Below, piece after piece: positions 1-10,033 of a stretch of 16,878 bases of DNA (positions are counted from its first letter, which is position 1; every line of letters begins with the position of its first letter). The notes below the pieces were generated by a model. It worked only from the letters and a program-made list of their open reading frames with translations. It searched no databases and was not told the origin of the DNA. Both the position numbers and the translations under genes were made by a program. Origin of the DNA: Poronia punctata (lineage: Eukaryota > Ascomycota > Sordariomycetes > Xylariales > Xylariaceae); the NCBI GenBank assembly GCA_022579005.1, contig MU401904.1:1-16878 (forward strand). Reading direction: 5' to 3'.

Positions 1-292
1 TATTTAGTTTTTTTTAAAATATTAATAATTTTTTAATTAGTTTAAATTTTTAAAAAATCTTTTAAAATTTAAATAATTTTGCTAGCAGCAAAATTTAGTT
101 TAGTATATATAAACTATTTATTAGGTTTAGTATTTTCTTTTAAAAAAGCTTTTAAATTTTTATAGTTAATAAAAATTTAGTTATTTTAAGTTTAAAGTTT
201 TTTATTTTCTTATTTTTAGCTTAATTAGTTTTAATATTAAAAACTTTAATAATTTTTAGTTAAGTTATTATATTTTATATTCTTTTACTTAA

Positions 293-637
293 AGTAAAGT
301 ATTTTTAGTAGCTAAAGCTATATATATAAATAGGTCTAGTATTTTAAAGTTAATTAAATATTTAATAAAAACATTATTAGTAATATTTAGTTTATTAGTT
401 GCTTTAATAAGTATAAATATTTATAATATTATAGCTATTATTGCTATAGCTTTTAAATATTTTTTATATAACTTTTTATATTTTAGTTTTAGTTTGTTTA
501 TTAATAATATTTACTTTTTAACTTTTTTTAACTTTTTTAGCTTAGATAATAAGTTAGCTATAAGTATTGTATTTAAAGTAGTTAATTTTATAAATAAAAG
601 AATAGCATCTTTATACGTTAGTTTAAAAGTAGAATTT
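293..637 (+). pseudogene. 115-codon stop-free stretch in RIP DNA, possible TE fossil
   Basis: Reading + from 293 there is no stop until TAG at 638-640. The frame is bounded upstream by TAA at 290-292. At about 86% A+T, roughly one codon in eleven should be a stop, so 115 open codons is unusual. There is no ATG in the frame. The translation is dominated by F, I, L, Y, N, K and S, as expected for AT-driven sequence, and I recognise no motif. It may be a fragment of a RIP-mutated transposon gene or a by-product of skewed composition. It is not proposed as a working gene. Confidence 0.25.
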
Positions 638-2533
638 TAGTTTAAAAGTAATAATTTATATTAAGTTAAAGCTAATAAGGTTTTTTTTAGTTTTAATAGC
701 ACTTTATAAGCTAATATAATTTTTTAAATATAAAAGTATAACTTTAATTAAATTATAGAAAAAGTATTAAAACTTTTTATTATATTAAACGTAATAATTT
801 AAGTTTTAAAGTTAATTTTAACTTTATAAGTGTTGTTAAAATTAGTTTTTAATAGCATTTAAAGTTTTATATTTTTATTTAATATTTATATAAATACTAT
901 AAATTTAACGTATTTATTTTTAAATTTGCTTGTTTTTATTATATATATTTTAAAGGTAGCTTATTTAGTATTTTTTACTTATTTACTACTAATACTTTAA
1001 ACTTTGCTTAACTATTTTTTAGTAGTATATATAATTATATTTAATAAGTTATAAGTAATAATATTGCAACTTATTTTAATATTAAAATAAATAGTTGTTT
1101 TTGTAAATTTAGGCTTTATATAAATTAAGATATATAAGTAAAAGTATTAATATTAACTAATAGGTTTTTTTATTTAAGTTTTTAAAAAGGTTATAACTTA
1201 AATGTATAGTTTTAAAAATTTTAATTTTTTAGATCTAGCAAAATAAACTTTATTATTAGGTTTTTTATTTAGCTTTTTTTAATATTTTTTTAAATGCTTA
1301 AATAGTTAATTTTATAACTTAAAAAATTAGTTATATTTTATATAATTTTACTTTAATAACTTTGAAGTAAAGGTATTATAAAACTTTATTAGCTTTTAAG
1401 TACACTTTTAGCTATAGTGTTTTTTTAAGTTTAAAAATATGCTGCTATAGTGCTTATAATGCATATTATAGTTAATAATTATAAATGCTTTATTTAACTT
1501 TAAATTTAAAAAGTTTTTTTTTAATAAGTTTATTAAGCTTTTATTTAAGTTAAATTTATAGTTTAACTTTTTTTTTTGCTAGGTTTAAATAGTTTTTTTT
1601 TTATTTTTTTAAATTTGTTTTTATTTTAAAGTTTATTTTTTTTTTCTAAGTTTTAGATTAAATCTTCTTTTAATAGTTATTTTTATAATAACTATAATTG
1701 TTATAATTTTAACTTTTATTGCAATTACGGCTTTTATTATATTTATTACTTTTATTGTGTTTATTATGCTAGCAGCTTTTAAATTTATTGTTGCTTTTAT
1801 TATTTAATTAGTTTTTAAAAAACCCTTTTAGCTACTTTACTTATTTTTTTTTTAAAAAACTTAATAATATATAAATTTAGCTGCTAATAAAAGTACTGCT
1901 TTTTTATAAGCAAGAAGTTTAAAATATTTACTAAAGCTTTTTTTTTAGTTAAGTATAAGTACGTTTTGCTTTAAAACTAAGTTTATTACTAACTAAATAG
2001 CTATAACTACTTTTATTTAGTTAAAATTGTTGCTTGCTAATAAGTAACTTGCTTTAATATATTTAAGCTTTTTTAAAAAGTATTTTTTTAATCCGTTTTT
2101 ATTATATATAATATTTTTAAGCTTAAGCTATAAAAAGTTACTTTTTTTAGTAGTAATGCTTAAAGTTATAATAAAACGTTAGCTAAGTTAGTTTATTATT
2201 TTTTAAATATTTTTGTTTTAAAAAAGTTTTTTTTTTAATAGTAAAAATTAAATTTTACTAACAAGCTATAGCTTTGCTTAGTAAAGTAAGCTATAGCTAT
2301 ACTAACTAGCTTTTATAAGTACTACTTTTAGCACTTTTTAATAAAGTATTAACTTTGTTAATAAAAGCTTATATATTTATATAAATAGTTTTAAATCTTT
2401 TATTTACTTAATTAAAGTTTTTTAAATTTTTAAAGTTAAGTATAAAAGTGCTAATATTTTTTTTAAATTTTTATTTTTTAATTATTAAAATTGTTGCTAA
2501 ATAGCAATGCTAAGTTATAATATAAGTATTTAT

Positions 2534-2569
2534 TACTTTTAAGTAGTTCTTATAAACTTAATAGTTTTT
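2534..2569. repeat. Two tandem copies of an 18-bp AT-rich unit
   Basis: Copies at 2534-2551 and 2552-2569 differ at two positions. A third, partial copy starts at 2589 after a short interruption, and an (ATT)5 run follows at 2607-2621. This is a small local duplication in the RIP block with no visible function. Confidence 0.6.
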
Positions 2570-3987
2570 ATAAACTTATAAGTTTTAGTAGTTTTTATAA
2601 AAAGCTATTATTATTATTATTGCTTAGGTTTTTTTAAGGTTTTTTTTAAAAGCTTATGCTTGCTATTTAGTTTATTATAGTTTTTATTTAAGTTTTAACT
2701 ATATATATAATATAAAAGATTAAGTTTTTTTTAAATAATTAAAATAGCTTTTTAAAGTATTTATTATTACTAGTTTAGTTAAAGGTTAAATTAAAAATTA
2801 TTAAACTAAAAGCTTTATAAATTAAACTTAAAGTTAGTTATTTTTAAAAAGTATATAACTAGTTAATTAAAAGTTAATTTATAACAATATATTGCTATTT
2901 TTATAAAAATTATTAGCTTAGTTTAAGCTTAAACAAAAGCTTTTAAAATTTAAAAATTGTTTATATAATATATTTATTTTAAATATATAAAGTTTAAACG
3001 CTTGCTAAGTAGGTTATAAGTACACTATTTTTATTTTTAGCTTTTATACTAGTTATATTACTTAAGTTTATTTTTAAATTATAAAACGCGCTTGCTTTTA
3101 TATAAAATATGCTAAATTAACTTACGCTAAATTTTATATAAAATACGCTTACTTTTAACTTATTAAATATGCTTGCACTAAAGTTAATAATTATAATATT
3201 ACTAGCTTGCTTTAAGCAGTTTAAATAAACAAGTTTACTTTATTTATTATAAATTTTATATTAGATTTTATATTTATTTAAAAATTGTTTACTTTTTTAA
3301 TTTAATTTACTAAGTATTTAATAGTTTAATTAGTTTATTTTTAAAACTGCTTTTAATTAAATATGTTTTATTTTAAAGCTTGCTATATTGCTTTATTTTT
3401 TCTTTATTTTTTAATATTCTTTATGCTTATAATATATAAATTGTTTTGCAAGTTTTATTAAAGTTTAAGTAGTACTTAAAAATTAAGTAAATTATAATAA
3501 TTTAGTAAAGTTAATATATTAATAGCGTAAATTGTTTAAAACTTATAACTTAATTTATTAACATTGCTTATAATAAGGTTGCTAGTAGCTTTACTACTAT
3601 TATTACTTATTTTGTTTATTTAGCTTTTAGCTTAACTAAAAAGTAATATAAAAAATAAATATATATAATAAATAAAAAGTAAAAAAAAACGTTTAATATA
3701 AATTTAAAAAAATAAATATTTTATATAATACTTTTATACTTTGCAAGTTTATAAAAACAAGTAGTTTATAATATATAGGGTATAGCTAAACGTTTTAATA
3801 AATTAAGCCTTAGTAAAAGTAATTATAAACGTTAGCGTTATAAAAGATTGCTTTATTTATAACCTAGATATAGTAGTATAAAAATAGCTTTAGCTATTTA
3901 AAAAAAATTGTATAATTTTTACTTATTTACAAGGTTTTTGCTTAATATAAAAAAGCTTTTATAAAAGTGCTATTAACTTATTATTAA

Positions 3988-4560
3988 TTAAAAAAATTTA
4001 AGAAAATAACTTTAATTAGTTTTTTAATTAAATAGCCTTGCAAAAAGTTTAAAAAAACTACTTTTATAATTTTGCTTAAAAAGGCTTTACGCCTTTTAAA
4101 AAGGTGTAAATTAAGCTTTAAAGTTTAAAAAAACAATAAAGTTTTTAATTTATACTTATTTGCTGCTATAAAAAAATAGAAAATAACTAAAATTAATTAT
4201 ATTAATCGTATACTTACTATATTATTTAGTAAAAAGAACTATAAAGTAGTATAATAAATTTTATAAATTAATAATATAAAAAAAAAATCTAGCAAGGTTA
4301 AGTTAATTAATTATTACTAACTAATTAACCCTAGTACGCTAATCTTTATCTAATCTAGCTATTTAATTTACAGGCTACAAGACTTTGTCTTTATAATAAG
4401 TTTCTCTATAATACGTTATATTAGATTTATAGTTAAGTATTTAAAGCTTATTTTTTGGTTTATTACGCTTTTTATTAAATATTTAGTTTTTATTAAATTT
4501 TACGTTTTTAATTTAAATTATTTAATTTGTTTAAAAATTTTATATTCTATATATTTTAGT
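3988..4560 (+). pseudogene. Low-stop reading frame in RIP DNA, possible decayed TE gene
   Basis: In the + frame that starts codons at 4081, the 191 codons from 3988 to 4560 contain eight stops (4033, 4126, 4177, 4252, 4255, 4264, 4318, 4351), about 4%, roughly half the rate expected for this composition. The last 69 codons (4354-4560) are fully open and include a Trp (TGG at 4456). All eight stops are TAA or TAG, which RIP can produce from CAA, CAG or TGG. Positions 4081-4110 read as a basic segment beginning KALRLLKRCK. I recognise no transposase, reverse transcriptase or recombinase motif, so the family is unknown. Confidence 0.3.
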
Positions 4561-7233
4561 TAACTTATAGCTAATAAAATAATTTATTTAAGCTTTAAAG
4601 CTTAGTTTTAAAAACTAATTTCTTTTTATACTAGTAGTAAAGATATAAGGTTTATATTTATAAACTTATAAATAGTTTAGTTTAAGCTTTTTAATTTTAA
4701 TATAGCTATTTTAAAATATAAAATAAGTATAAAATTGTTTATATAAGGTTTATTAATTTTAACTTATAAGCTTTTTAAAAGCTTTGCGTTAGTTTTTATA
4801 TATTTAGCACGCTTTTTAATTATTTAGCTAAATTGTTTGCTAGCGCTATTTTAAAATTAAGTATTAAGTACTAAAATCTTTAATATATTACATGCTTTAT
4901 TAACTAAGTAGTTTATAATTATTTATAACTATAAAGGCTTTTTATTTAATTTAATAAAAAGCTTTTATAGTTATAAAAAAATGACTTATTTTTTATAAAC
5001 TGTTTATGCTTTTTTTATAATGCACTTAAATAAAGTTTTTATATTTTTATATTAAGGCTTTATAAATAATAATTAAACATATACTTAAAATATTATTTAG
5101 TTATAAAAGGCATTAATGCTTTATTATTAAAACCTTTTTTATAAAAGTGCTAATGTATAATAATACGCTTAAATAATTATTTTAATTAATTTTTAAAACC
5201 TTTATTAATTTAGTTTTCAAGCTTTTTGCTTATATATTTAAAGCAATTTGTTAATTTAATACTTTAGCTTAAAGATTGTCTAATCTTTCTTTTGCTTAGC
5301 TAATTAAGCGCTATAATATATTAAGACTTAGGTAGCTAAGCTAAAAATGCTATATAAAAAGATTTGCTTTAAAAGCAAGCTATTTAGTATATTTTGTTGA
5401 TATATTTTTTAAAGTATAAAAAAAACTTCATTTATATTTAATAGTAAATATTTTAAAATATATTAGCTATACTTATTTTATACTTAGTATAATATTAAGC
5501 AATTAAGTTTTTAAAAATAACTTTTTAATAGTTTTATATTTTATTAAATTCTTTTTAAATAAAAGTATAAAAAAACAATATTTATTACTAAGGGTTTATA
5601 ATAAGCTATATTTCTAAGCTTTAATATAAATAGGTTTTTAGTTTTTTAGTTTTTTAAACTTTTATATTTAGTTTTTTATAAGATTATATAACTATAATAA
5701 AGTTTTTAGCTTAAAATAAGTTATTTTAAAAGTAATTTTAATATTATAAAAGCGCTTAATTTTATTAAAAATATATAGTATAAACTTTAAGTTAAATATA
5801 GCTAAGTTTTTAAATAAGTATAGGTTTTATATAAGCCCTTTTAATATTTTAAAGCTTATATATATATAACTTATTTTAGTTATGCTTCTTTTCATAAGCT
5901 ATTAGTTAATTTCGCTTTTTTTTAATTAGCTTTTTTTACTTTAATAACTTTAAATTTTTTAAGCTTTAGATTATATTTGGTTTTAAACTTAATAAAGTCT
6001 TAATACTTTAAGCTTTTAATAAAGCGTTTTTTAAAAAGCTTTAAAAATATATACTAGTATTTTAAAAAAGTTATAATAACCTTTATATACTAAACATACT
6101 TCTTTTTAAATTATAAATGTTTTTTTAGTTCATTTTAGTAAGTTAGTGGTTTTTTAATAAGCAACTGTTTTATTTTAACTAAAAGTTATAAAATAAAAGA
6201 AATATTTTTATTTTCTACTTATAAAAAAGTGCTTATTATTAATAAAAAGGTATTTTTACCTTTTAACTTTTAAGCTTAGTTCTTTTTTAATTAAACATTA
6301 TAAAAGATTTTTCATTATTTTTCTTTTTTTAAGCTTTTAGTTAATTGCTATCTATGCTTTAAGGTTAGTAGCTAATTTTAAGTAATAAAAATTACTCTTA
6401 TATATTTGGTTTTTATATATTATTTTAAAAAAGTTATATTAATATTTATATTTTTTATTAAAAGCTTTAAAAAGTTATTAAAAAAATAAGTACTAAGCAA
6501 TATATTAAGTTTATATTGCTTAATTTATAAAATGTAATATTTTTATTTTATAATAATTTTCTTTAAATTTTTTATTAATTTTTTATACTTTTTTTAATAA
6601 AGTTAAAAAAGTTTATTTAAGCAATACCTAGCAATACTTTAATTATAGTTTATTTAATTTTTTAAAAGTTATTATATTATATATTTACTTTTTTATTATA
6701 TTTTATATAAAAAGCTTTATAGCTTTTAAATATAGTATTACTTATTTAAGTTTTTAGTTTTGCTATTTTTTTATTAAGTTTATTTTAAGCTTTAATGCTT
6801 TATTTATGTTTATTTTAAAAATATATAAGTTAATTTAAACTTTTTTATAAAATTAAAAAACTTTTTTAAATACTTTTATTATTAACTTGTTTATTTTTAT
6901 TTAAAGTAAAAGTATTTTTTAGCTATATTAAATTTAAATTTAGCTTTTTTAATAATAAAAGTTATAAGCTTTTTATTAAATTTAATAATATTAACAAGTT
7001 TATATTATTTAAGCTATAACTTTTTATTTTTTAAGTTAATATATTATTATAGCTATAAAGCTAAAGCTTTTATTTTAAATTTTTTATTTTAGTAATAAAA
7101 ATCTTTTAAGCAAAATAGTTTAACTTTATTAGCTAATACTATTATTACTAAGTTATTATATTTATTATATTTTAATAATAATAATAAGTATAATAAAGCT
7201 TTTAATTATTAAAACTAAGCAAATTAGCTAAAT

Positions 7234-7257
7234 TATATATATTAATTAATATATATA
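7234..7257. repeat. 24-bp perfect AT palindrome near the island boundary
   Basis: A perfect inverted repeat centred on TTAATTAA (7242-7249), with alternating T and A on each arm, about 75 bp inside the AT block from its edge. It could extrude as a cruciform, but palindromes made only of alternating A and T are easy to obtain by chance in DNA of this composition. Confidence 0.6.
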
Positions 7258-7330
7258 TATAAAAAAACTTTCTTTTATTATAAAATTTGCCTATATTAAA
7301 TAAGTAAAGGGAAACCTTTTATAAAAAGAC

Positions 7331-7951
7331 CTTTTTTGTTTATAGTAGTCCTTATTACAGCCGTATTCCTTCTACTATATACGCATTACATTAATTCCTA
7401 TTATCTCATAACCTATTGGTTCTCACACATCTTACGTTAACCTTGGCTTGGTTGGATGCTGCAGTTTAGGTAGTGTCCGTTGTTTAACACTGTTCTCCAC
7501 ACACCCCTTTTTCTTGGTCACCCCTTGTGCCCTTCCCATACGCTTCCTTTCCAGAGACGCAGAGCAACCCAGTCACCCAGTGGGCCAGTCTGTAGGTCGC
7601 CAGCAGCAGCAGCGGCTGGAAGCTCCACACCACCTTGCAGCACAGTGTGCCTCCTCAATCCTAGCTGTAACCAAATCCACATGTAGCCTAGGTAGGTAAG
7701 GATCAGAGCCGGTCAGCCACTCCCCCCAGGCTGCACTTCCCGGTTTTGTGTTCGTCCGTGCCTGCGCCCTGCGCCTGCGCTCCGACCACGTCTCATAATT
7801 AATCTCAACTCACTCTAAGTCGACCATCCACCACGATTTCCACAACAGACCTGGCAGACCTGACTCGGGCGTCACGAGCATTTGTCGCATAGCGTCCTGT
7901 GTTAACCGTCCTCACTTTAGCACGGGTCTTCTTCTCAGTCTAGCTCGGGGT
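7331..7951 (+). promoter_or_regulatory. Promoter and 5' leader of the AHC1-like gene
   Basis: Composition changes abruptly to normal here, and the stretch has many pyrimidine-rich tracts (for example 7490-7560 and 7720-7800), typical of filamentous fungal promoters and leaders. An inverted CCAAT box (ATTGG) lies at 7415-7419 and a (CAG)4 run at 7601-7612. No clear TATA box is placed. There are two upstream ATGs: 7456 opens a five-codon uORF ending with TAG at 7471-7473, and 7681 is immediately followed by TAG. Possible leader acceptors ending TTTAG or CTCAG lie at about 7916-7938, so a 5'UTR intron is possible but unproven. The transcription start is unknown. Confidence 0.5.
7681..7686 (+). 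promoter_or_regulatory. Start-stop minimal uORF (ATG-TAG)
   Basis: An ATG followed directly by TAG, 265 nt before the predicted start at 7952. If it lies in the transcript, a scanning ribosome could initiate and stall there without making a peptide. Its presence in the mRNA is not shown by the sequence. Confidence 0.35.
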
Positions 7952-10033
7952 ATGCTCATGTTCCGATTCTGGCATTCGGAGCACACGGGAAGTGATAAGA
8001 CACTACAAGTAGACCTGCCTATGCTCGATTTTGCAAAGTCGGCGCAGCCTTGGATAACTGCAGACACTTTGACCCCAGCGCCGCCAGCGCGGCCTTTTCA
8101 GCGACCGAGGCAAAACAAGGCCGCCATAGCGTCGCAATCGCCTTCTGTGTCCGCTACGGTGAAGCGGCCCAGATCGAACGATGACGCACTTGCTATTGAC
8201 AATGTCAGTCAGCCACAGAAGAAGCTGGCCCTGGCGCCGATGAATGGACTAGCTGCTGTCGCCGCTCCCCTTGCCGTCCCAGTCGCCACTCCTGATGCGC
8301 CCGCTTCCCTTTCTCTGTTTCGCACCATGGATATGGGCATGACCCTGGAACGAGCAAAGGAAGCCATCGAGGAACATTTTAGCCTCGAGATACTATTAAA
8401 ACATGACGAAGTGCGCCTTATCAACCAAGAGCTCGCGAAGTGCCAAGTTGCATTGGAGCAACTACGCAGATGCCATTTAATACCTTACCCAGTCACTGCC
8501 CCCACCCCTGAGCAGATGCTTGATATCGCCGGCGGCTCGGGGCCGTCGCTCCGACCCAAACTGGCTGATAATCCCCCCTGTTGGGCGCCTCCATTCGGTG
8601 TTACGGATGGGCCCTATGCACGACACTATGCCAAGTGGCTAATACCAGATCCCAAGTTCGACGGTGTACAGCCTGAGCTGCCAGTGCACGGCGATGGTTG
8701 GCGGATGAGATCTGGGACGGAAGGCAGGGCGACAAGGAACAACTTGAATGACCACGGTTTCGCGCCAGGCAAGGGAAGGCCATCCAGGGGCACTTCAGGC
8801 CAAAGGCTTCAAGCGCTTTCTAGCGGATACCCCTTGCCCAAAGACAAGAGCGGTCCCTGTGTTTTGAAGAGGTCCGATGGCCAGACCGTGAAGCTTGTCT
8901 GTATAGATTGTCACCGAGAAAACTTTTCTAGCACTCAGGGGTTCATAAACCATTGCCGCATCGCTCACAAAAGAGATTTTAAGAGTCATGAAGAAGCAGC
9001 TGTTCACTGTGGACACCCTATCGAGGCTACGGAAGCCGGGTGCAACGCTGTCGCCGTAGAAGAGAAGAAGTATCCAGGGCCCCATCCGTCCGCGCCGGGA
9101 CCCTCTGGGCTTGTTCATCCGTTTACTAGCACAAATGGCATGGCGGAATCGGAGGCATGCTTCGCCGTCGTGCGCCGTATTCAGCAGTCCATGGCGCTTT
9201 GTCACCAGGCGAAGTTGCCCGGCAGCCCGTCTGTTCCTGCTCCCGCTTCTGCTCCCAGTGAAAGGTCAGCAAGACGGGCTGCGCCGAAACCGACGCCAGA
9301 CTTTGCACCCTCGGCGGCTTCTCCGAATCTGTCACGGTTATTACAGAGTAGAGGCTTTGACGGGAATCTGACTGCCATCATTCAAGATGCGAAGACGAAG
9401 ATAGACTTTGACCAGTTGGCATCGCCCTCAGATGATGACACGGAGGAACAGGAGACGATTGGAACACCTGAAGTTGGCGGGCTGGTGCGGCCTCTGTCCT
9501 CGCAGGGGACAACAGCCATGCGCGTTCCCGCGAGGGCCGTTAGGGCGCCTGCAATTCCCATCTCTCGTCCATCGCCTAGTAAGCGCTCGCGAGGGCATCC
9601 TATGGCTTATGTGACCCCCGTGCCTACTCCGATGCCGCATCTCGCGGCGGAATCCAGACGAGAGGTGGCCATAGACGAAGACATGTTAGATGTGACGCAG
9701 CTCAGCCCAAACACGGCAGCCAGCAATAATGCCCCCTCACTTGTTAGTGATGACGGCGAGTATGACGACTCGGCCGACTCCGATGCGGCGTCTGAGATGG
9801 ACATGAGCATCGGGGCCGAATCACTCCCGGATGTGGACGAAATCGATACAGATGACGAGCATAGCAGCACTCGTACGCTCCGGCATCACGGGCCCACTGA
9901 TTCCGGAACCGGGACCAGAGTGAGGCTAGGCAAAGCGGATGAGAAACATGTCGACTTTGTGGGCTCCATTGCAAAGGAAGAGGAGCCGAGGCAGTGCCAC
10001 GGACGAGGCATCGACATCGATGCCATCCATTAA
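7952..10033 (+). CDS. AHC1-like C2H2 zinc-finger protein, putative ADA/Gcn5 HAT-complex subunit
   Basis: A single uninterrupted frame of 693 residues in normal-composition DNA. Residues 131-175 form a charged helical, coiled-coil-like segment (core FSLEILLKHDEVRLINQELA, then CHLIPYP). A zinc finger follows, with Cys317, Cys320, His334 and His339 (C-x2-C-x13-H-x4-H), next to the motif QGFINHCRIAHKRDFKSHEE and a CGHP at 353-356. This pairing is what I recall of the fungal AHC1-like family; yeast Ahc1 is a subunit of the ADA histone acetyltransferase complex. Basic patches KRPR (71-74) and SPSKRSRG (541-548) suggest nuclear import. Residues 573-636 are rich in Asp and Glu, and proline/serine-rich linkers separate the blocks. 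The start is ambiguous: Met1 at 7952 or Met3 at 7958 (MFRFWHSE...), and the frame stays open upstream to 7799. The ORF is clearly real; the family call is from memory and the complex membership is inferred. Confidence 0.8.
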   Translation: MLMFRFWHSEHTGSDKTLQVDLPMLDFAKSAQPWITADTLTPAPPARPFQRPRQNKAAIASQSPSVSATVKRPRSNDDALAIDNVSQPQKKLALAPMNGLAAVAAPLAVPVATPDAPASLSLFRTMDMGMTLERAKEAIEEHFSLEILLKHDEVRLINQELAKCQVALEQLRRCHLIPYPVTAPTPEQMLDIAGGSGPSLRPKLADNPPCWAPPFGVTDGPYARHYAKWLIPDPKFDGVQPELPVHGDGWRMRSGTEGRATRNNLNDHGFAPGKGRPSRGTSGQRLQALSSGYPLPKDKSGPCVLKRSDGQTVKLVCIDCHRENFSSTQGFINHCRIAHKRDFKSHEEAAVHCGHPIEATEAGCNAVAVEEKKYPGPHPSAPGPSGLVHPFTSTNGMAESEACFAVVRRIQQSMALCHQAKLPGSPSVPAPASAPSERSARRAAPKPTPDFAPSAASPNLSRLLQSRGFDGNLTAIIQDAKTKIDFDQLASPSDDDTEEQETIGTPEVGGLVRPLSSQGTTAMRVPARAVRAPAIPISRPSPSKRSRGHPMAYVTPVPTPMPHLAAESRREVAIDEDMLDVTQLSPNTAASNNAPSLVSDDGEYDDSADSDAASEMDMSIGAESLPDVDEIDTDDEHSSTRTLRHHGPTDSGTGTRVRLGKADEKHVDFVGSIAKEEEPRQCHGRGIDIDAIH

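Larger units (their letters stand above)
1..7330. repeat. AT-rich, RIP-degraded repeat block (left flank)
   Basis: This 7.3 kb stretch is mostly A and T. In positions 1-600 I counted by hand no CpG, 3 CpA and 5 TpG, against a great many TpA. That is the footprint of repeat-induced point mutation, the fungal process that turns CpA into TpA on both strands of duplicated DNA. No intact gene is visible and every frame carries frequent TAA/TAG. The original sequence was presumably one or more transposable elements, but I could not identify a family, terminal repeats or target-site duplications. Two stretches with fewer stops than expected (293-637 and 3988-4560, both +) may be coding fossils. Positions 4320-4420 keep more C and G than their surroundings. 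The block gives way to normal-composition DNA around 7320-7340. Confidence 0.85.

Noticed and set aside
2274..2298. Two copies of the palindrome AGCTATAGCT
   Set aside because: AGCT and TATA strings are very common in these AT blocks, so two copies 15 bp apart carry little weight.
4320..4420. Relatively C-rich patch with repeated CTAATCT as a possible tRNA-derived or inverted terminal repeat
   Set aside because: I could not fold a cloverleaf or find a matching inverted copy; a similar word near 5275 is too short to count.
7448..7699. Open frame in the AHC1-like leader
   Set aside because: It starts at TTG rather than ATG and has no domain-like content; the region fits a promoter/leader better.
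8795..9205. Minus-strand 136-codon frame within the AHC1-like gene
   Set aside because: It overlaps the zinc-finger coding region on the opposite strand and shows no independent features.
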